Shown piece after piece: positions 42,396 through 51,923 of a stretch of 64,000 nt of DNA. A model generated the notes under the pieces. The model worked only from the letters and a program-made list of their open reading frames with translations, did not search any database and was not told the DNA's origin. Numbering within the stretch: the stretch's first letter is position 1; the number at the start of each line of letters is the position of its first letter. Made by a program: the position numbers and the translations under genes. The DNA is from Kitasatospora sp. MAA19 (GTDB lineage: Bacteria > Actinomycetota > Actinomycetes > Streptomycetales > Streptomycetaceae). The stretch lies in contig NZ_JARXYZ010000004.1 of assembly GCF_029894125.1 (NCBI RefSeq), positions 1 to 64,000 of the forward strand. Direction: 5' to 3'.

Positions 42396-42458
42396 GATGG
42401 CTCCAAGCGTACGTCCTGCGGCCGCTGTTCCCGGAGCCGGCAACAGCGCGCGCGGTGG

Positions 42459-43640
42459 TCAGCGGCGCACCGCCACCAGGCCCGCGTTGCGGGCCCGCTG
42501 GGCGGCCGGCGCGATGGCCTCGGCCAGCGCCGTCACGTCCTCGCGCACCGAGGTGTGCCCGAGCGAGAACCGCAGCGAGGCCCGGGCCAGCAGCGGGTCG
42601 ACGCCCATCGCGAGCAGCACGTGGCTGGGCTGCGGCACGCCCGCCGAGCAGGCCGAGCCGGTGGAGCACTCGATGCCCTGGGCGTCGAGCAGCATCAGCA
42701 GCGCGTCGCCCTCGCAACCGGGGAAGGAGAAGTGGGCGTTGGCGGGCAGCCGCCCCTCGGCGGCCGGATCGCCGTTGAGCACCGCGTCGGGGACGGCGGC
42801 CGCCACGGCGGCGATCAGCTCGTCGCGCAGTGCGCCGAGCACGACCGCGTGCTCGGGCTGGCGCTCGACCGCGAGGGCCGCCGCGGCGGCGAAGCCGGCG
42901 GCGGCGGGCGCGTCCAGGGTGCCGGAGCGGACGTCGCGCTCCTGGCCGCCGCCGTGCAGCAGCGGGACGGGCGTGGCGCCGCGGGTGAGCAGCAGCGCGC
43001 CGATGCCGAACGGGCCGCCGATCTTGTGCCCGGTGACGGTGAGCGCGGTGAGCCCCGACTCGGCGAAGGAGACCGGGACCTGACCGAGCGCCTGCACCGC
43101 GTCGGCGTGCATCGGGATGCCGTACTCGGCCGCCACGGCGGCGAGTTCGCGCACCGGCTGGACGGTGCCGACCTCGTTGTTGGCCCACATCACGGTGACC
43201 AGGGCGACGGACGCCGGGTCGCGCTCGATCGCCTCGCGCAGCGCCTGCGGGTGGACCCGGCCGAGCGGGTCGACCGGCAGGTACTCGACGTCGGCGCCCT
43301 CGTGCTCGGAGAGCCAGTGCACCGCGTCCAGCACCGCGTGGTGCTCGACCGGGCTGCACAGCACCCGGGTACGGACCGGGTCGGCGTCCCGGCGGGCCCA
43401 GTACAAGCCCTTGACGGCCAGGTTGTCGGACTCGGTGCCCCCGCCGGTGAGCACGATCTCGCTCGGTCGGGCGCCCAGCGAGTCGGCCAGCGACTCGCGG
43501 GCCTCCTCGACCACCCGGCGGGCCCGGCGGCCGGCCGCGTGCAGGGACGAGGCGTTGCCGACCACCCCCAGGTGCGCCGTCATCGCGGCGATCGCCTCGG
43601 GCAGCATCGGCGTGGTCGCCGCATGGTCCAGGTATGGCAT
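42459..43640 (-). CDS. Cysteine desulfurase (NifS/IscS-like)
   Basis: 393 residues from ATG 43640. PLP lysine is Lys206 ([10 protein letters not shown]), and the persulfide cysteine is in STGSACSAG (Cys325/Cys331). Starts [11 protein letters not shown] as usual. It transfers cysteine sulfur to MnmA and probably to other acceptors. ATG 43646 is an alternative two codons earlier; a -10 element TACAAT ends 3 nt before that ATG, so the transcript is expected to begin within or just before the start codon, favouring ATG 43640 with almost no leader. No Shine-Dalgarno is visible for either. Confidence 0.92.
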   Translation of the reverse strand: MPYLDHAATTPMLPEAIAAMTAHLGVVGNASSLHAAGRRARRVVEEARESLADSLGARPSEIVLTGGGTESDNLAVKGLYWARRDADPVRTRVLCSPVEHHAVLDAVHWLSEHEGADVEYLPVDPLGRVHPQALREAIERDPASVALVTVMWANNEVGTVQPVRELAAVAAEYGIPMHADAVQALGQVPVSFAESGLTALTVTGHKIGGPFGIGALLLTRGATPVPLLHGGGQERDVRSGTLDAPAAAGFAAAAALAVERQPEHAVVLGALRDELIAAVAAAVPDAVLNGDPAAEGRLPANAHFSFPGCEGDALLMLLDAQGIECSTGSACSAGVPQPSHVLLAMGVDPLLARASLRFSLGHTSVREDVTALAEAIAPAAQRARNAGLVAVRR

Positions 43641-43649
43641 AACCATCCG

Positions 43650-43688
43650 ATTGTAGAGGGCGCTCCCCGGGCTGTAGAGGGCGCTCCC
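43650..43688 (-). promoter_or_regulatory. Promoter of the cysteine desulfurase gene with a 21-bp direct duplication
   Basis: TACAAT (43650-43655 on the minus strand) lies just upstream of the start. The 16-mer TGTAGAGGGCGCTCCC occurs at 43652-43667 and again at 43673-43688, so the -10 region is duplicated with period 21; the upstream copy reads TACAGC and would be weak. Confidence 0.55.
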
Positions 43689-43894
43689 GAGGACCGTCCC
43701 GGTATGCGCACCGATCCGGCCACAACGCGGCTCCCGGGTGCGCCCACCGAACGGCGGTGTCCGGCACCCGTTTGACCCGCCGCGCGGCCGAGCGGTTAGC
43801 CTGGCGGACGCTTCCCGACGGGCAGGCTCTCCGGCCGCGCCCCACGGACACCTCCCACGAACACTTCCCATCGGCGCGGACAGGAGGGGGCGCC

Positions 43895-44683
43895 ATGTCG
43901 CAGTCGGTCGATCGCGCCCTGACCCTGCTCGGGTCCCTCGGCGACGGGCCGGTCACCCTGGAACAGGCCGCCACCAGCATCGGCGTGCACAAGTCCACCG
44001 CACTGCGGCTGCTGCGCACCCTGGAGGAGCACGGCTTCGCGCGGCGCCAGCCCGATCTGCGCTACCGCCTCGGCGGCCGGGTGCTCTCGCTGGCCCACCG
44101 GGCGCTGGAGGAGATCGACGTCCGGCAGGTCGCCGCTCCGTACCTGGCGGCGCTCAACGCGCGCTGCGGCTACACCGTCCAGCTGGCCGTGCTGCAGGAC
44201 GGCGAGGTGCTGTACCTGGACGAGGTGGCCGGGAGCTGGGCCGGGCCGGGCACCGGGCGGGCGTCCCGGATCGGGCGGCGGGCACCGGCCGGCGGGACGG
44301 CGATCGGCCGGGTGCTACTGGCCGGGCTGCCCGAGGACGGCACCCCGGACGAGGAGTTGCCGGCCGAGCTGGTGGCGGTGCGGCGCCGGGGCTGGGCGGC
44401 GGAGTCGGCCGAGCACCGGGAGCCGGTGACCTGCGTGGCCGCGCCGGTAGCGGGCAGCGGCGGCCGGACGGTCGCGGCCTGCGCGCTGAGCGCCCCGGCG
44501 AGCCAGGTGTCGCCGGCCGAACTGGCCCGAATGGTGCCGGAACTGCTCTGCACGGCGGAGGCGATCTCGCTCGCGTACGGCGGCTCGCCTACTCCTCGCT
44601 GGTGCGAGAACCGTTGCGGTGCCAAGCCCGCGGGGCGCGCCAGCCGTACTTCAGGGCGAGCATCCGCAGCCCGAAGGCGGTGA
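43895..44683 (+). CDS. IclR-family transcriptional regulator
   Basis: 262 residues from ATG 43895, preceded by AGGAGGGGG. The winged helix-turn-helix covers [14 protein letters not shown] to the [11 protein letters not shown] turn (about 1-65), then an IclR effector domain starting [21 protein letters not shown]. The last 38 residues after ISLAYGGS (rich in Arg, Ser, Gly) are not part of the fold and run antisense to the end of the TRIC-family gene. The divergent cysteine desulfurase could be a target, but no operator is recognised. Effector unknown. Confidence 0.88.
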   Translation: MSQSVDRALTLLGSLGDGPVTLEQAATSIGVHKSTALRLLRTLEEHGFARRQPDLRYRLGGRVLSLAHRALEEIDVRQVAAPYLAALNARCGYTVQLAVLQDGEVLYLDEVAGSWAGPGTGRASRIGRRAPAGGTAIGRVLLAGLPEDGTPDEELPAELVAVRRRGWAAESAEHREPVTCVAAPVAGSGGRTVAACALSAPASQVSPAELARMVPELLCTAEAISLAYGGSPTPRWCENRCGAKPAGRASRTSGRASAARRR

Positions 44684-45248
44684 GCGCGGCGGCGGTGCCG
44701 GTGGCACCGGTCAGCCGGTCGGTACCGATCAGCACCGCGACCAGGGCTGCGCCGACCAGGGCCGGCACGGCGTAGATCTCCCGGTCCCAGCGCAGCAACG
44801 AAGGGATCTCGCCGGCCAGCACGTCGCGGATCACCCCGCCGCCGGCCGCGGTGACCATGCCGAGTGCGACGGCCGCCACCGCGCCGAGCCCGTAGTCGTG
44901 CGCCTTGGCGGTGCCGGTGACGCAGAACAGTCCGAGGCCGAGGGCGTCCAGGGTCTGCACCGCCCGGTTGATCCGCTCGACCTCGGGGTGCAGGAAGAAC
45001 ACCACCAACCCCGCCACCAGCGGGGTGACGAAGTAGCCGAGGTTGCTGAAGGCGGCGACCGGGGTCGCGCCGATCACCAGGTCCCGGATCACACCGCCGC
45101 CGAGCGCGGTGACCTCGGCCAGCACCGCGATGCCGAAGATGTCCATGTTCTTGCGGACGGCGAGCAGCCCTCCGGAGAGGGCGAAGACGAAGATGCCGAC
45201 GAGGTCCAGCGACTGCTGCACGTCGGAGGGGAAGATCTGCGAGGTCAC
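44589..45248 (-). CDS. TRIC/YadS-family (UPF0126) membrane channel protein
   Basis: 219 residues from GTG 45248 with seven predicted membrane segments in two GGGVIRD-containing repeats (LGGGVIRDLVIGATP and AAGGGVIRDVLAGEIP), the hallmark of bacterial trimeric intracellular cation channels, formerly UPF0126. Bacterial members conduct monovalent cations; some are linked to glycine. The start is likely leaderless: CATAGT lies six bases before the GTG. Its last 31 codons overlap the 3' end of the convergent IclR gene. Confidence 0.88.
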   Translation of the reverse strand: MTSQIFPSDVQQSLDLVGIFVFALSGGLLAVRKNMDIFGIAVLAEVTALGGGVIRDLVIGATPVAAFSNLGYFVTPLVAGLVVFFLHPEVERINRAVQTLDALGLGLFCVTGTAKAHDYGLGAVAAVALGMVTAAGGGVIRDVLAGEIPSLLRWDREIYAVPALVGAALVAVLIGTDRLTGATGTAAALTAFGLRMLALKYGWRAPRAWHRNGSRTSEE

Positions 45249-45314
45249 CGGACAACTATGACCGGCGCAGACCTCCCCTCCGGACCGCGAGGTGTCAGAC
45301 CGTGGCGACCTGAA

Positions 45315-45439
45315 GATCAACGCCCTCGCGCTGCTCGGGGCGGTGCTAGTCGTTCCCCTCGCGCTGCTCGGGGCAGGGTCAGTCGTTCCCCTCGCGCTGC
45401 TCGGGGCGGTGCTAGTCGTTCCCCTCGCGCTGCTCGGGG
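45315..45439. repeat. Tandem 33-bp repeat array (about four copies)
   Basis: A 26-base unit beginning AGTCGTTCCCCTCGCGCTGC is identical at 45348, 45381 and 45414 and present in part at 45315; spacing is exactly 33 nt. The last copy forms the 3' end of the transporter ATPase gene, including its stop. Each unit contains CCCCGAGCAGCGCGAGGGG, able to form a short hairpin with tandem G-A pairs. Confidence 0.9.
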
Positions 45440-46458
45440 AAGTGGCACGCCACCTGGTGCCCGGTCTTCAGCGCGGTCAGCGGCGGCTCCTGGCTCGCGC
45501 AGACGTCCTGGGCCTTCCAGCAGCGGGTGCGGAAGCGGCAGCCGCTGGGCGGGTTGATCGGCGAGGGGACGTCGCCCTTGAGCAGGATCCGCTCGCGGCC
45601 GGCCCGCTGGCGCCGGCGCGGGTCGGGCACCGGCACCGCGGACATCAGCGCGTTGGTGTACGGGTGCATCGGGTTCGCGTACAGGGAGTCGCGGTCGGCG
45701 ATCTCGACGATCTTGCCCAGGTACATCACCGCGACCCGGTCCGAGACGTGCCGGACCACCGAGAGGTCGTGCGCGATGATCAGGTACGTCAGGCCGAGTT
45801 CGCGCTGGAGGTCGTCCAGCAGGTTGACCACCTGCGCCTGGATGGAGACGTCCAGGGCCGAGACCGGCTCGTCCGCGACGACCATCTTCGGCTTCAGGGC
45901 GAGCGCCCGGGCGATGCCGATGCGCTGGCGCTGGCCGCCGGAGAACTCGTGCGGGTAGCGGTTGTAGTGCTCGGGGCTGAGCCCGCACAGCTCCAGCAGC
46001 TCCTGGACGGCCTTCTTGGTGCCGCCCTCGGTCGCCACCTTCTGCAGCCGGAACGGCGCGCCGACGATGGTGCCGACGGTGTGCCGCGGGTTGAGCGAGG
46101 AGTACGGGTCCTGGAAGATCATCTGGATGTCGCGGCGCAGCGGCCGCATCGCGCCGACGCCCAGGTGGGTGATGTCGGTGCCCTCGAACTCGATCTTCCC
46201 GCCGGTCGGTTCGTCGAGCCGGGTGATGAGCCGGCCCATGGTCGACTTGCCGCAGCCGGACTCGCCGACGACGCCGAGCGTCTCGCCGGCGTTGACGGTG
46301 AAGTCGATGCCGTCGACGGCCCGCACCGCTCCGGTCTGACGCCGCAGCAGTCCGCCGCGGATCGGGAAGTGCCGGGTCAGGCCGGTCACCCGGAGCAGCG
46401 GCTCGCGGTCGGAGGCGGGCGCCGGCGAAGGGATCGCGGCCGCCTGAGTGTCCGTCAT
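45412..46458 (-). CDS. Oligopeptide ABC transporter ATP-binding protein (OppF/DppF type)
   Basis: 348 residues. Walker [10 protein letters not shown], signature EFSGGQRQR, Walker [16 protein letters not shown] and H-loop IIAHDLS are all present. The C-terminal oligopeptide/dipeptide transporter domain has [17 protein letters not shown], whose cysteines bind an Fe-S cluster in related proteins. Last gene of the five-gene transporter, 34 nt after the OppD-like gene. The final codons [10 protein letters not shown] and the stop lie inside a 33-bp tandem repeat. Confidence 0.94.
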   Translation of the reverse strand: MTDTQAAAIPSPAPASDREPLLRVTGLTRHFPIRGGLLRRQTGAVRAVDGIDFTVNAGETLGVVGESGCGKSTMGRLITRLDEPTGGKIEFEGTDITHLGVGAMRPLRRDIQMIFQDPYSSLNPRHTVGTIVGAPFRLQKVATEGGTKKAVQELLELCGLSPEHYNRYPHEFSGGQRQRIGIARALALKPKMVVADEPVSALDVSIQAQVVNLLDDLQRELGLTYLIIAHDLSVVRHVSDRVAVMYLGKIVEIADRDSLYANPMHPYTNALMSAVPVPDPRRRQRAGRERILLKGDVPSPINPPSGCRFRTRCWKAQDVCASQEPPLTALKTGHQVACHFPEQREGND

Positions 46459-46492
46459 CGGTTCTCTCCAGAAAGGTGGTACGAGGCCGGGC

Positions 46493-47563
46493 TCACAGCC
46501 GGGGCGCGATCTCTTCGGCGAAGATGCGGTGCCGTTCGGCGGCCGGGAGGTGGCAGGCCGCGTGGTGCCCGGGCGCGGCCTCGACCAGCACCGGCACCTC
46601 GCTCGACGACCGCCCGCCGGTCAGGTCGGCGTACGGGCAACGCGGGTGGAAGGCGCAGCCGGACGGCACGTTGATCAGGCTGGGCGGGGTGCCCTTGACC
46701 GGGACGAGCCGGTCCTGGAGCTCGCGGTCCAGGCGCGGCATGGATCCCAGCAGGCCCCAGGTGTAGGGGTGTTCGGGCGCGTCGAAGAGGGTCTCGGCGG
46801 GGCCCCGCTCGATGCACTTGCCGCCGTACATGACCAGGATGTCGTCGGCGAGCTCGGCGACCACCCCGAGGTCGTGGGTGATGATGATGACGGCCGAGCC
46901 GAACTCCTCCTGGAGGTCGCGGATGAGGTCCAGGATCTGCGCCTGGACGGTGACGTCCAGGGCGGTGGTGGGCTCGTCGGCGATCAGCAGGGAGGGGTCG
47001 TTGACCAGCGCCATGGCGATCATGGCGCGCTGGCGCATGCCGCCGGAGAACTGGTGCGGGTAGTCGTCCACCCGGCGGTCGGGCTGCGGGATGCCGACCC
47101 GGTCGAGCATCTCGATCGCGCGGGCCCGGGCCTGCTTCTTGGACGCCTCGGGGTGGTGCACCCGGTACGCCTCGATGATCTGTGCCCCGACGGTGTAGTA
47201 GGGGTGCATCGCGGTCAGCGGGTCCTGGAAGATCATCGCCAGTTCACGGCCGCGCAGTTGGCGCACCCGCTCGGGGCCGGCCGCGATCAGCTCCTCGCCG
47301 TTCAGCCGGATCTCGCCGCTGATCCGGGCCCGCTTGGAGCGGTGCAGGCCCATGATGCCGAGCGAGGTGACGGACTTTCCGGAGCCGGACTCACCCACGA
47401 TGCCGAGGGTGCGGCCCTTGTGCAGGTCGAAGCTGACCCCGTCCACCGAGCGGACCAGGCCGTCGTCGGTGTCGAAGTGGATCCGCAGGTCGCGGACGGA
47501 GAGGAAGGGGTCGCCGGACGGGGTCTGCCCGGTGTCCGCCGGGGTCTTCTGGAGCTCGGTCAC
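46493..47563 (-). CDS. Oligopeptide ABC transporter ATP-binding protein (OppD/DppD type)
   Basis: 356 residues from GTG 47563, whose GTGA overlaps the stop of the preceding permease gene. Walker A GESGSGKS, signature QFSGGMRQR, Walker [14 protein letters not shown]-loop IITHDLG, and the C-terminal oligo_HPY domain with the [14 protein letters not shown] cysteine cluster. Pairs with the OppF-like ATPase as a heterodimer powering peptide import. Confidence 0.94.
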   Translation of the reverse strand: MTELQKTPADTGQTPSGDPFLSVRDLRIHFDTDDGLVRSVDGVSFDLHKGRTLGIVGESGSGKSVTSLGIMGLHRSKRARISGEIRLNGEELIAAGPERVRQLRGRELAMIFQDPLTAMHPYYTVGAQIIEAYRVHHPEASKKQARARAIEMLDRVGIPQPDRRVDDYPHQFSGGMRQRAMIAMALVNDPSLLIADEPTTALDVTVQAQILDLIRDLQEEFGSAVIIITHDLGVVAELADDILVMYGGKCIERGPAETLFDAPEHPYTWGLLGSMPRLDRELQDRLVPVKGTPPSLINVPSGCAFHPRCPYADLTGGRSSSEVPVLVEAAPGHHAACHLPAAERHRIFAEEIAPRL

Positions 47564-48570
47564 GAGAGCCTCACGCGGGGGTCGACGAGGGCGTACAGGA
47601 GGTCGACCACGAGGTTGCAGGCGACGATGAAGAAGGCGGCGAGCAGGGTGACGCCGAGGATCTTGGGCAGGTCGTTGTCCGCGATCGCCTGGACGGCGAA
47701 GGCGCCGACGCCCTGGAGCGAGAAGACCTGTTCGGTGATCAGGGCACCGCCGAGGAGCAGGCCGAGGTCCATGCCGAAGATGGTGACGATCGGGGTGAGC
47801 GCGGCGCGCAGCCCGTGCCGGGTGACGACCTTGCGCTCGACCAGGCCCTTGGCCCGGGCGGTGCGGATGTAGTCCTCGCTCATGGTCTCCAGCATTCCGG
47901 CGCGGGTGAGCCGGGCGTAGAGCGCGGAGTAGAGGAAGGCCAGCGAGATCCACGGGAGGATCAGGTTGCGGGCCCACATGAGCGGGTCGTCGGTGAAGTC
48001 GACGTACTGGAGGTTGTCCAGGATCGGCCACTGGTAGCTGAAGAGGGTCAGCAGCAGCGCGCCGGTGAAGAAGACCGGCAGCGAGACGCCGGTGAGGGCG
48101 ATGCCCATGGCGAGCCGGTCGAAGATCGAGCGCGGCTTGAGGGCCGAGATGACGCCGGTGGTGACGCCGGAGACCAGCCAGCACACGGCCGCGCCGATGG
48201 CCAGCGAGAGCGTGATCGGGATGCGCTTGGTCAGCTCGGGCCAGACCTCCAGGTGGTTCTTGAAGGAGTAGCCGAAGCACGGGACGTGGCAGGTGACCGG
48301 ATCCGGGCCGAACTTGTACTCGGCGCCGCTGACCAGGCCCTTCAGGAAGTTCCAGTACTGGGTGTACAGCGGCTGGTCGAAGCCGAGGTTCTGCTTGACC
48401 GCGGCGATCGCCTCGGGCGACGGGTTCTTCCCGACGTACTGCGTGGCCAGCTGGTCGGCCGTCTCGCCGGCGATGCGCGGGAGCAGGAAGAAGATCGCGA
48501 AGGTGACCGCGCTGACCACCAGCAGCAGCACGACGGCTGCGAAGATCCTGCGGATGATGTAGGCAAACAC
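47560..48570 (-). CDS. Oligopeptide ABC transporter permease (OppB/DppB type)
   Basis: 336 residues from GTG 48570. It has six or more membrane segments; the N-terminal helix YIIRRIFAAVVLLLVVSAV is typical, and the EAA-loop region reads YIRTARAKGL. An extracellular loop of about 60 residues with two Cys (TCHVPCFGYSF) follows the first helix. Third gene of the operon, with 99 nt and a bulged hairpin (about 48596-48622) after the binding-protein gene. That hairpin could reduce downstream expression, as is usual for binding-protein operons. Confidence 0.92.
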   Translation of the reverse strand: MFAYIIRRIFAAVVLLLVVSAVTFAIFFLLPRIAGETADQLATQYVGKNPSPEAIAAVKQNLGFDQPLYTQYWNFLKGLVSGAEYKFGPDPVTCHVPCFGYSFKNHLEVWPELTKRIPITLSLAIGAAVCWLVSGVTTGVISALKPRSIFDRLAMGIALTGVSLPVFFTGALLLTLFSYQWPILDNLQYVDFTDDPLMWARNLILPWISLAFLYSALYARLTRAGMLETMSEDYIRTARAKGLVERKVVTRHGLRAALTPIVTIFGMDLGLLLGGALITEQVFSLQGVGAFAVQAIADNDLPKILGVTLLAAFFIVACNLVVDLLYALVDPRVRLS

Positions 48571-48669
48571 AGTAGGGCGGCTCCGGCGGCCCGCCGCCGT
48601 CCGGGATCTTCCGGACGACGGCGGGCGCCGCTGCCTTCACCTGCCTTCAGGGATGCGGAGCCAGGCTCT

Positions 48670-50439
48670 TTACTTGGTGGTGCCGATGTTCAGGTAGTCG
48701 TACTCGCCCGAGAAGGCCGACGTGGACACCAGGTTGGTGGCGCTGTCCGGGCGGTACAGGAAGACCTTGAAGTCGGTCAGCGGGACGTAGACCGCCTGGT
48801 CCATGATCTTCTTGTCGATCTGGCCGTAGATCTTCTCGCGCGCCGACTGGTCGGTGTTGGTGATGGCGTCGTCGAGCAGCTTGTTGACCTCGGGGTCGTT
48901 CAGCTGGGCCAGGTTGCTGTTGCCGGAGGCCTTGATCGCGCGGCCGTCGGAGATCTGCTGCAGGAAGCCGTAGCCGGTCGGCCAGTCGGCGCCCCACTGC
49001 ATCATCATCAGGCCGATGTTGTGGTCCTGGGTGAACTGCGGGACACCGGCGGCGTCCGAGAAGTACTTGCCCTGCGCGTACTTCTGGATCTCGACGTTGA
49101 TGTTGATCTTCTTCAGCGCGGCCTGGATCGCGGTCGCCGCCTGGACCTCCGGGTCACGCTCGGTGCGGGCGGTGATCACCGTGTTGAAGCCGTCCGGCTT
49201 GCCGCAGGCCTTCAGGGCCGCCTTGGCCTTGTCGAGGTCGCCCTTGTTGTCCTTGGTCTCCCAGACGTTGAAGTCCTGGTGGCCCGCGATGTCCGGCGGG
49301 AGCACGGTGTTGGCGATCTGGCCGCGGATCGGGCCGCCGAGCGTGGTCTGCACGGAGACCTTGTCGATCGCGTACTGGACGGCCTTGCGGCACTCGATGT
49401 TGTCGAACGGCGCGACCTTGGTGTTGATCGCGGTGTAGACCAGGCGACCGCCGTAGGCGTTGTCGGTGTTGGCCTTGAGCTTCGGGTTCTGCAGGATCTG
49501 CGCCTGGGTCTGCGGGTCGACGCCGCCGCCGACCAGGTCCACCTGGGCGTTGCCGGCCATCAGGTCCTTGTCGATGGTGGACTGCTCCATGCCCATCCGG
49601 ACCACGATCTTGTCCGCGAGCTGCTTGCGGATCGGGTCGGTGGCCGGGTCCCAGTTGGTGTTCGGGACCAGGGTGAGCTGCTTGCCGTCGTCGTAGGAGT
49701 CGAACTTGTAGGCGCCCGAGGAGACCACGTGCTTGACGTAGCCGGAGCCGTCGTCCTTGGCCTGCGGGACCGGGACCGTCTGCGGGGCGCTGACCAGGTA
49801 GTCGAAGTCCGCGAACGGCTGCTTCAGGTGGAAGACGATGGTCTGGTCGTCCGGGGTCTCGATCGAGTCCAGGCCGCCGGTCTTGTCCTTGTACGGGCCC
49901 TGGTACGGGGTCGCGTTGTCGACCAGAAAGTCGTGGAAGTACGTCGGGCCGTTGGAGTTCACGTCCGGCGCGAAGTTGGAGCGCTCGACGGCGTACTTGA
50001 CGTCCTTCGAGCTGATCGGGGTGCCGTCGTCGTACTTCAGGCCCGCGCGCAGCTTGTACGTCCAGGTCAGGCCGTCCGCACTGGGCTTGCCCAGGGACTC
50101 GGCGAGGTCCGGGACCAGCTTGTTGCCGTCCGCGCCGGCACCGGGGGCGAAGGTGGTCAGCGGACGCCCGTACAGGCGCGAGAAGTTGTAGATGTAGGCG
50201 TAGTACGTGTTGCCCGGGTCGAAGGAGTCCGGGGCACCCTTCATCTCGTAGGTGACCGTCCCGCCCTTCTTGTCCGAGGCGTTGACGACGCCCTTGGTTG
50301 CCGCGTCGGCGCCGCCGCCACCGGCGCTGCCACTGGCGGAGGAGGAACCGGAGCTCTTGCTGCCGGACGAGCAGCCGGTCACGATCAGGACCGCGGCGGC
50401 TGCCGCCGCGGTCAGCGCGACGGTACGGGACCTACGCAT
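48670..50439 (-). CDS. Oligopeptide ABC transporter substrate-binding lipoprotein
   Basis: 589 residues, SBP_bac_5 family. Lipoprotein signal with the lipobox VTGC (Cys23), followed by a Ser/Gly linker. The core begins GGTVTYEMKGAPDSFDPGNTY. A second lobe contains FNTVITARTERDPEVQAATAIQ. The stop is TAA, rare here. The start ATG 50439 is preceded by AAGGGG; the longer frame lacks homology. Probably binds oligopeptides; in Streptomyces such systems can influence development (the BldK transporter), but this is a different locus as I recall. Confidence 0.93.
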   Translation of the reverse strand: MRRSRTVALTAAAAAAVLIVTGCSSGSKSSGSSSASGSAGGGGADAATKGVVNASDKKGGTVTYEMKGAPDSFDPGNTYYAYIYNFSRLYGRPLTTFAPGAGADGNKLVPDLAESLGKPSADGLTWTYKLRAGLKYDDGTPISSKDVKYAVERSNFAPDVNSNGPTYFHDFLVDNATPYQGPYKDKTGGLDSIETPDDQTIVFHLKQPFADFDYLVSAPQTVPVPQAKDDGSGYVKHVVSSGAYKFDSYDDGKQLTLVPNTNWDPATDPIRKQLADKIVVRMGMEQSTIDKDLMAGNAQVDLVGGGVDPQTQAQILQNPKLKANTDNAYGGRLVYTAINTKVAPFDNIECRKAVQYAIDKVSVQTTLGGPIRGQIANTVLPPDIAGHQDFNVWETKDNKGDLDKAKAALKACGKPDGFNTVITARTERDPEVQAATAIQAALKKININVEIQKYAQGKYFSDAAGVPQFTQDHNIGLMMMQWGADWPTGYGFLQQISDGRAIKASGNSNLAQLNDPEVNKLLDDAITNTDQSAREKIYGQIDKKIMDQAVYVPLTDFKVFLYRPDSATNLVSTSAFSGEYDYLNIGTTK

Positions 50440-50494
50440 GGGTGAGATCAACCCCTTGAGGATGTGGAGAGATAGGGAGGGCTCTGACGCGACG

Positions 50495-51484
50495 TCAGTT
50501 GCTCTTGGGATCGAGGGCGTCACGCAGCCCGTCGCCGAGCAGGTTGAAGGCGAGCACGGTGATGAAGATCGCCAGACCGGGGACCACCATGTACTGGGGG
50601 TCCACCTGGTAGTACTTGATCGCGTCCTGGAGCATCCCGCCCCAGGAGGCCTGCGGCGGCTGGATGCCGACGCCGAGGAAGCTGAGCCCCGCCTCGAAGA
50701 GGATGTTGGTCGGGATCAGCAGGGTCGAGTAGACCAGGATCGGACCGACCAGGTTCGGCAGCAGCTCCTTGAACAGGATGAACGGGCCGCGGGCGCCCAG
50801 GCTGCGGGCCGCGTGGACGAACTCCCGCTCGCGCAGCGAGAGCGTCTGCCCGCGCACGATCCGGCCCATGTAGGGCCAGTTGAAGAAGCCGATCACGAAG
50901 ATCAGCACCGCGATGTGCAGCGGCAGTCCGTCCAGGCCGAACGCACCGCCCTGCAGCGAGGTCGAGATCGCGATGGCGAAGAGCAGCAGCGGGAAGGCCA
51001 GGAAGACGTCCATGATCCGGCTGATCAGGGTGTCCACCCAGCCGCCGTAGTACCCGGCCATCACGCCGAGGACGGTGCCGATCACGTTGGACAGCACGGT
51101 CGCGCCGAAGGCGACCAGCAGCGAGACCCAGGAGCCCTCGATGACCCGGGAGAGCAGGTCACGACCCTGGGCGATGTCGACGCCGAGCGGGTGGTCCCAG
51201 CTCATCCCGCCCCAGTCCCCGAGCGGGATGCCACCGAGGTTGGCGTCCAGCAGGTCCTGGTGGAGGGCGTCCGGGTCGAGGCCGAACACCGCCTCCATCG
51301 GCTTGGCCAGCAGGGCCAGCAGGATCAGCAGGATCACCACGATGCCGCCGGCGACGGCGGCCTTGTCCCGCTTGAAGCGGGTCCAGGCGATCCGACCGAG
51401 GGAGCGTCCCTCGATCGTCTTGGCCGGGGTCGTGGAGGCGGGCGCCTCGGGCTCGTTCCCGGCGGTTGTGGCGGTTGCGGTCAT
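50495..51484 (-). CDS. Oligopeptide ABC transporter permease (OppC/DppC type)
   Basis: 329 residues from ATG 51484, with the OppC-type N-terminal cytoplasmic tail and first helix VAGGIVVILLILLALLA, then a periplasmic domain and five more helices. EAA loop: FVHAARSLGARGPFILFKELLPN. It is the first gene of the operon (oppC-like, binding protein, oppB-like, oppD-like, oppF-like), an order with the OppC-type permease ahead of the binding protein. The 439 nt upstream should hold the operon promoter. Confidence 0.92.
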   Translation of the reverse strand: MTATATTAGNEPEAPASTTPAKTIEGRSLGRIAWTRFKRDKAAVAGGIVVILLILLALLAKPMEAVFGLDPDALHQDLLDANLGGIPLGDWGGMSWDHPLGVDIAQGRDLLSRVIEGSWVSLLVAFGATVLSNVIGTVLGVMAGYYGGWVDTLISRIMDVFLAFPLLLFAIAISTSLQGGAFGLDGLPLHIAVLIFVIGFFNWPYMGRIVRGQTLSLREREFVHAARSLGARGPFILFKELLPNLVGPILVYSTLLIPTNILFEAGLSFLGVGIQPPQASWGGMLQDAIKYYQVDPQYMVVPGLAIFITVLAFNLLGDGLRDALDPKSN

Positions 51485-51568
51485 GGTCAGTTGGTCCCCT
51501 CGCCGACGGTGGCCGGCCCACGGGCGCCGGTCACCGGTTGGCGGTACGGCTGCGGACGTGCGGAGGTG

Positions 51569-51775
51569 CTAGGAGCGGGTGTTCGCGGCAGTACGTCGTG
51601 CACAGGTACTGCCCCCACGCGGGATGGGCGTCGCGTGGTTCTGGCGGTCGGCGTGCGCGTTCACCTTCGTGGGGTTCCCAGTACGCGCGGTGCGTTGCGC
51701 AGAACTCTCTGCCATCCGAACTGGCTTACGCCAGCCCTGACCACCGACAGATGCCCAACTGTGATCTGTACGCAT
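51569..51775 (-). other. Low-confidence 68-codon ORF in the transporter upstream region
   Basis: ATG 51775 is preceded by AGGAGG, but only three bases away. The reading frame (MRTDHSWASVGGQGWRK...) has unusually low GC at third positions and no resemblance to known proteins. It lies in the 439-nt interval 51485-51923 upstream of the OppC-like gene. It could be a long leader ORF, a remnant or chance. I see no terminator between it and the transporter. I do not call it a gene. Confidence 0.25.
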
Positions 51776-51869
51776 GCACCTCCTGATCTTCGGCATATCC
51801 CTCTTCACATGACTGCAACTGGCATGTCAAGATGCCTGACAGCACCGGCCGGAAGGTCGTCCGGAAAAC

Positions 51870-51908
51870 ACCGAAGCCGACCTGATGCAAGATCAAGTCG
51901 GCTTCGGT
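51870..51908 (-). terminator. Terminator of the SseB-family gene
   Basis: ACCGAAGCCGAC (51870-51881) pairs with GTCGGCTTCGGT (51897-51908), about 15 nt after the stop at 51924. Confidence 0.85.
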
Positions 51909-51923
51909 GAAGAGGTTTTGGAT

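Noticed and set aside
45315..45439. CRISPR array
   Set aside because: Units are 33 nt in direct tandem with almost no spacer variation and derive from the 3' end of a gene.
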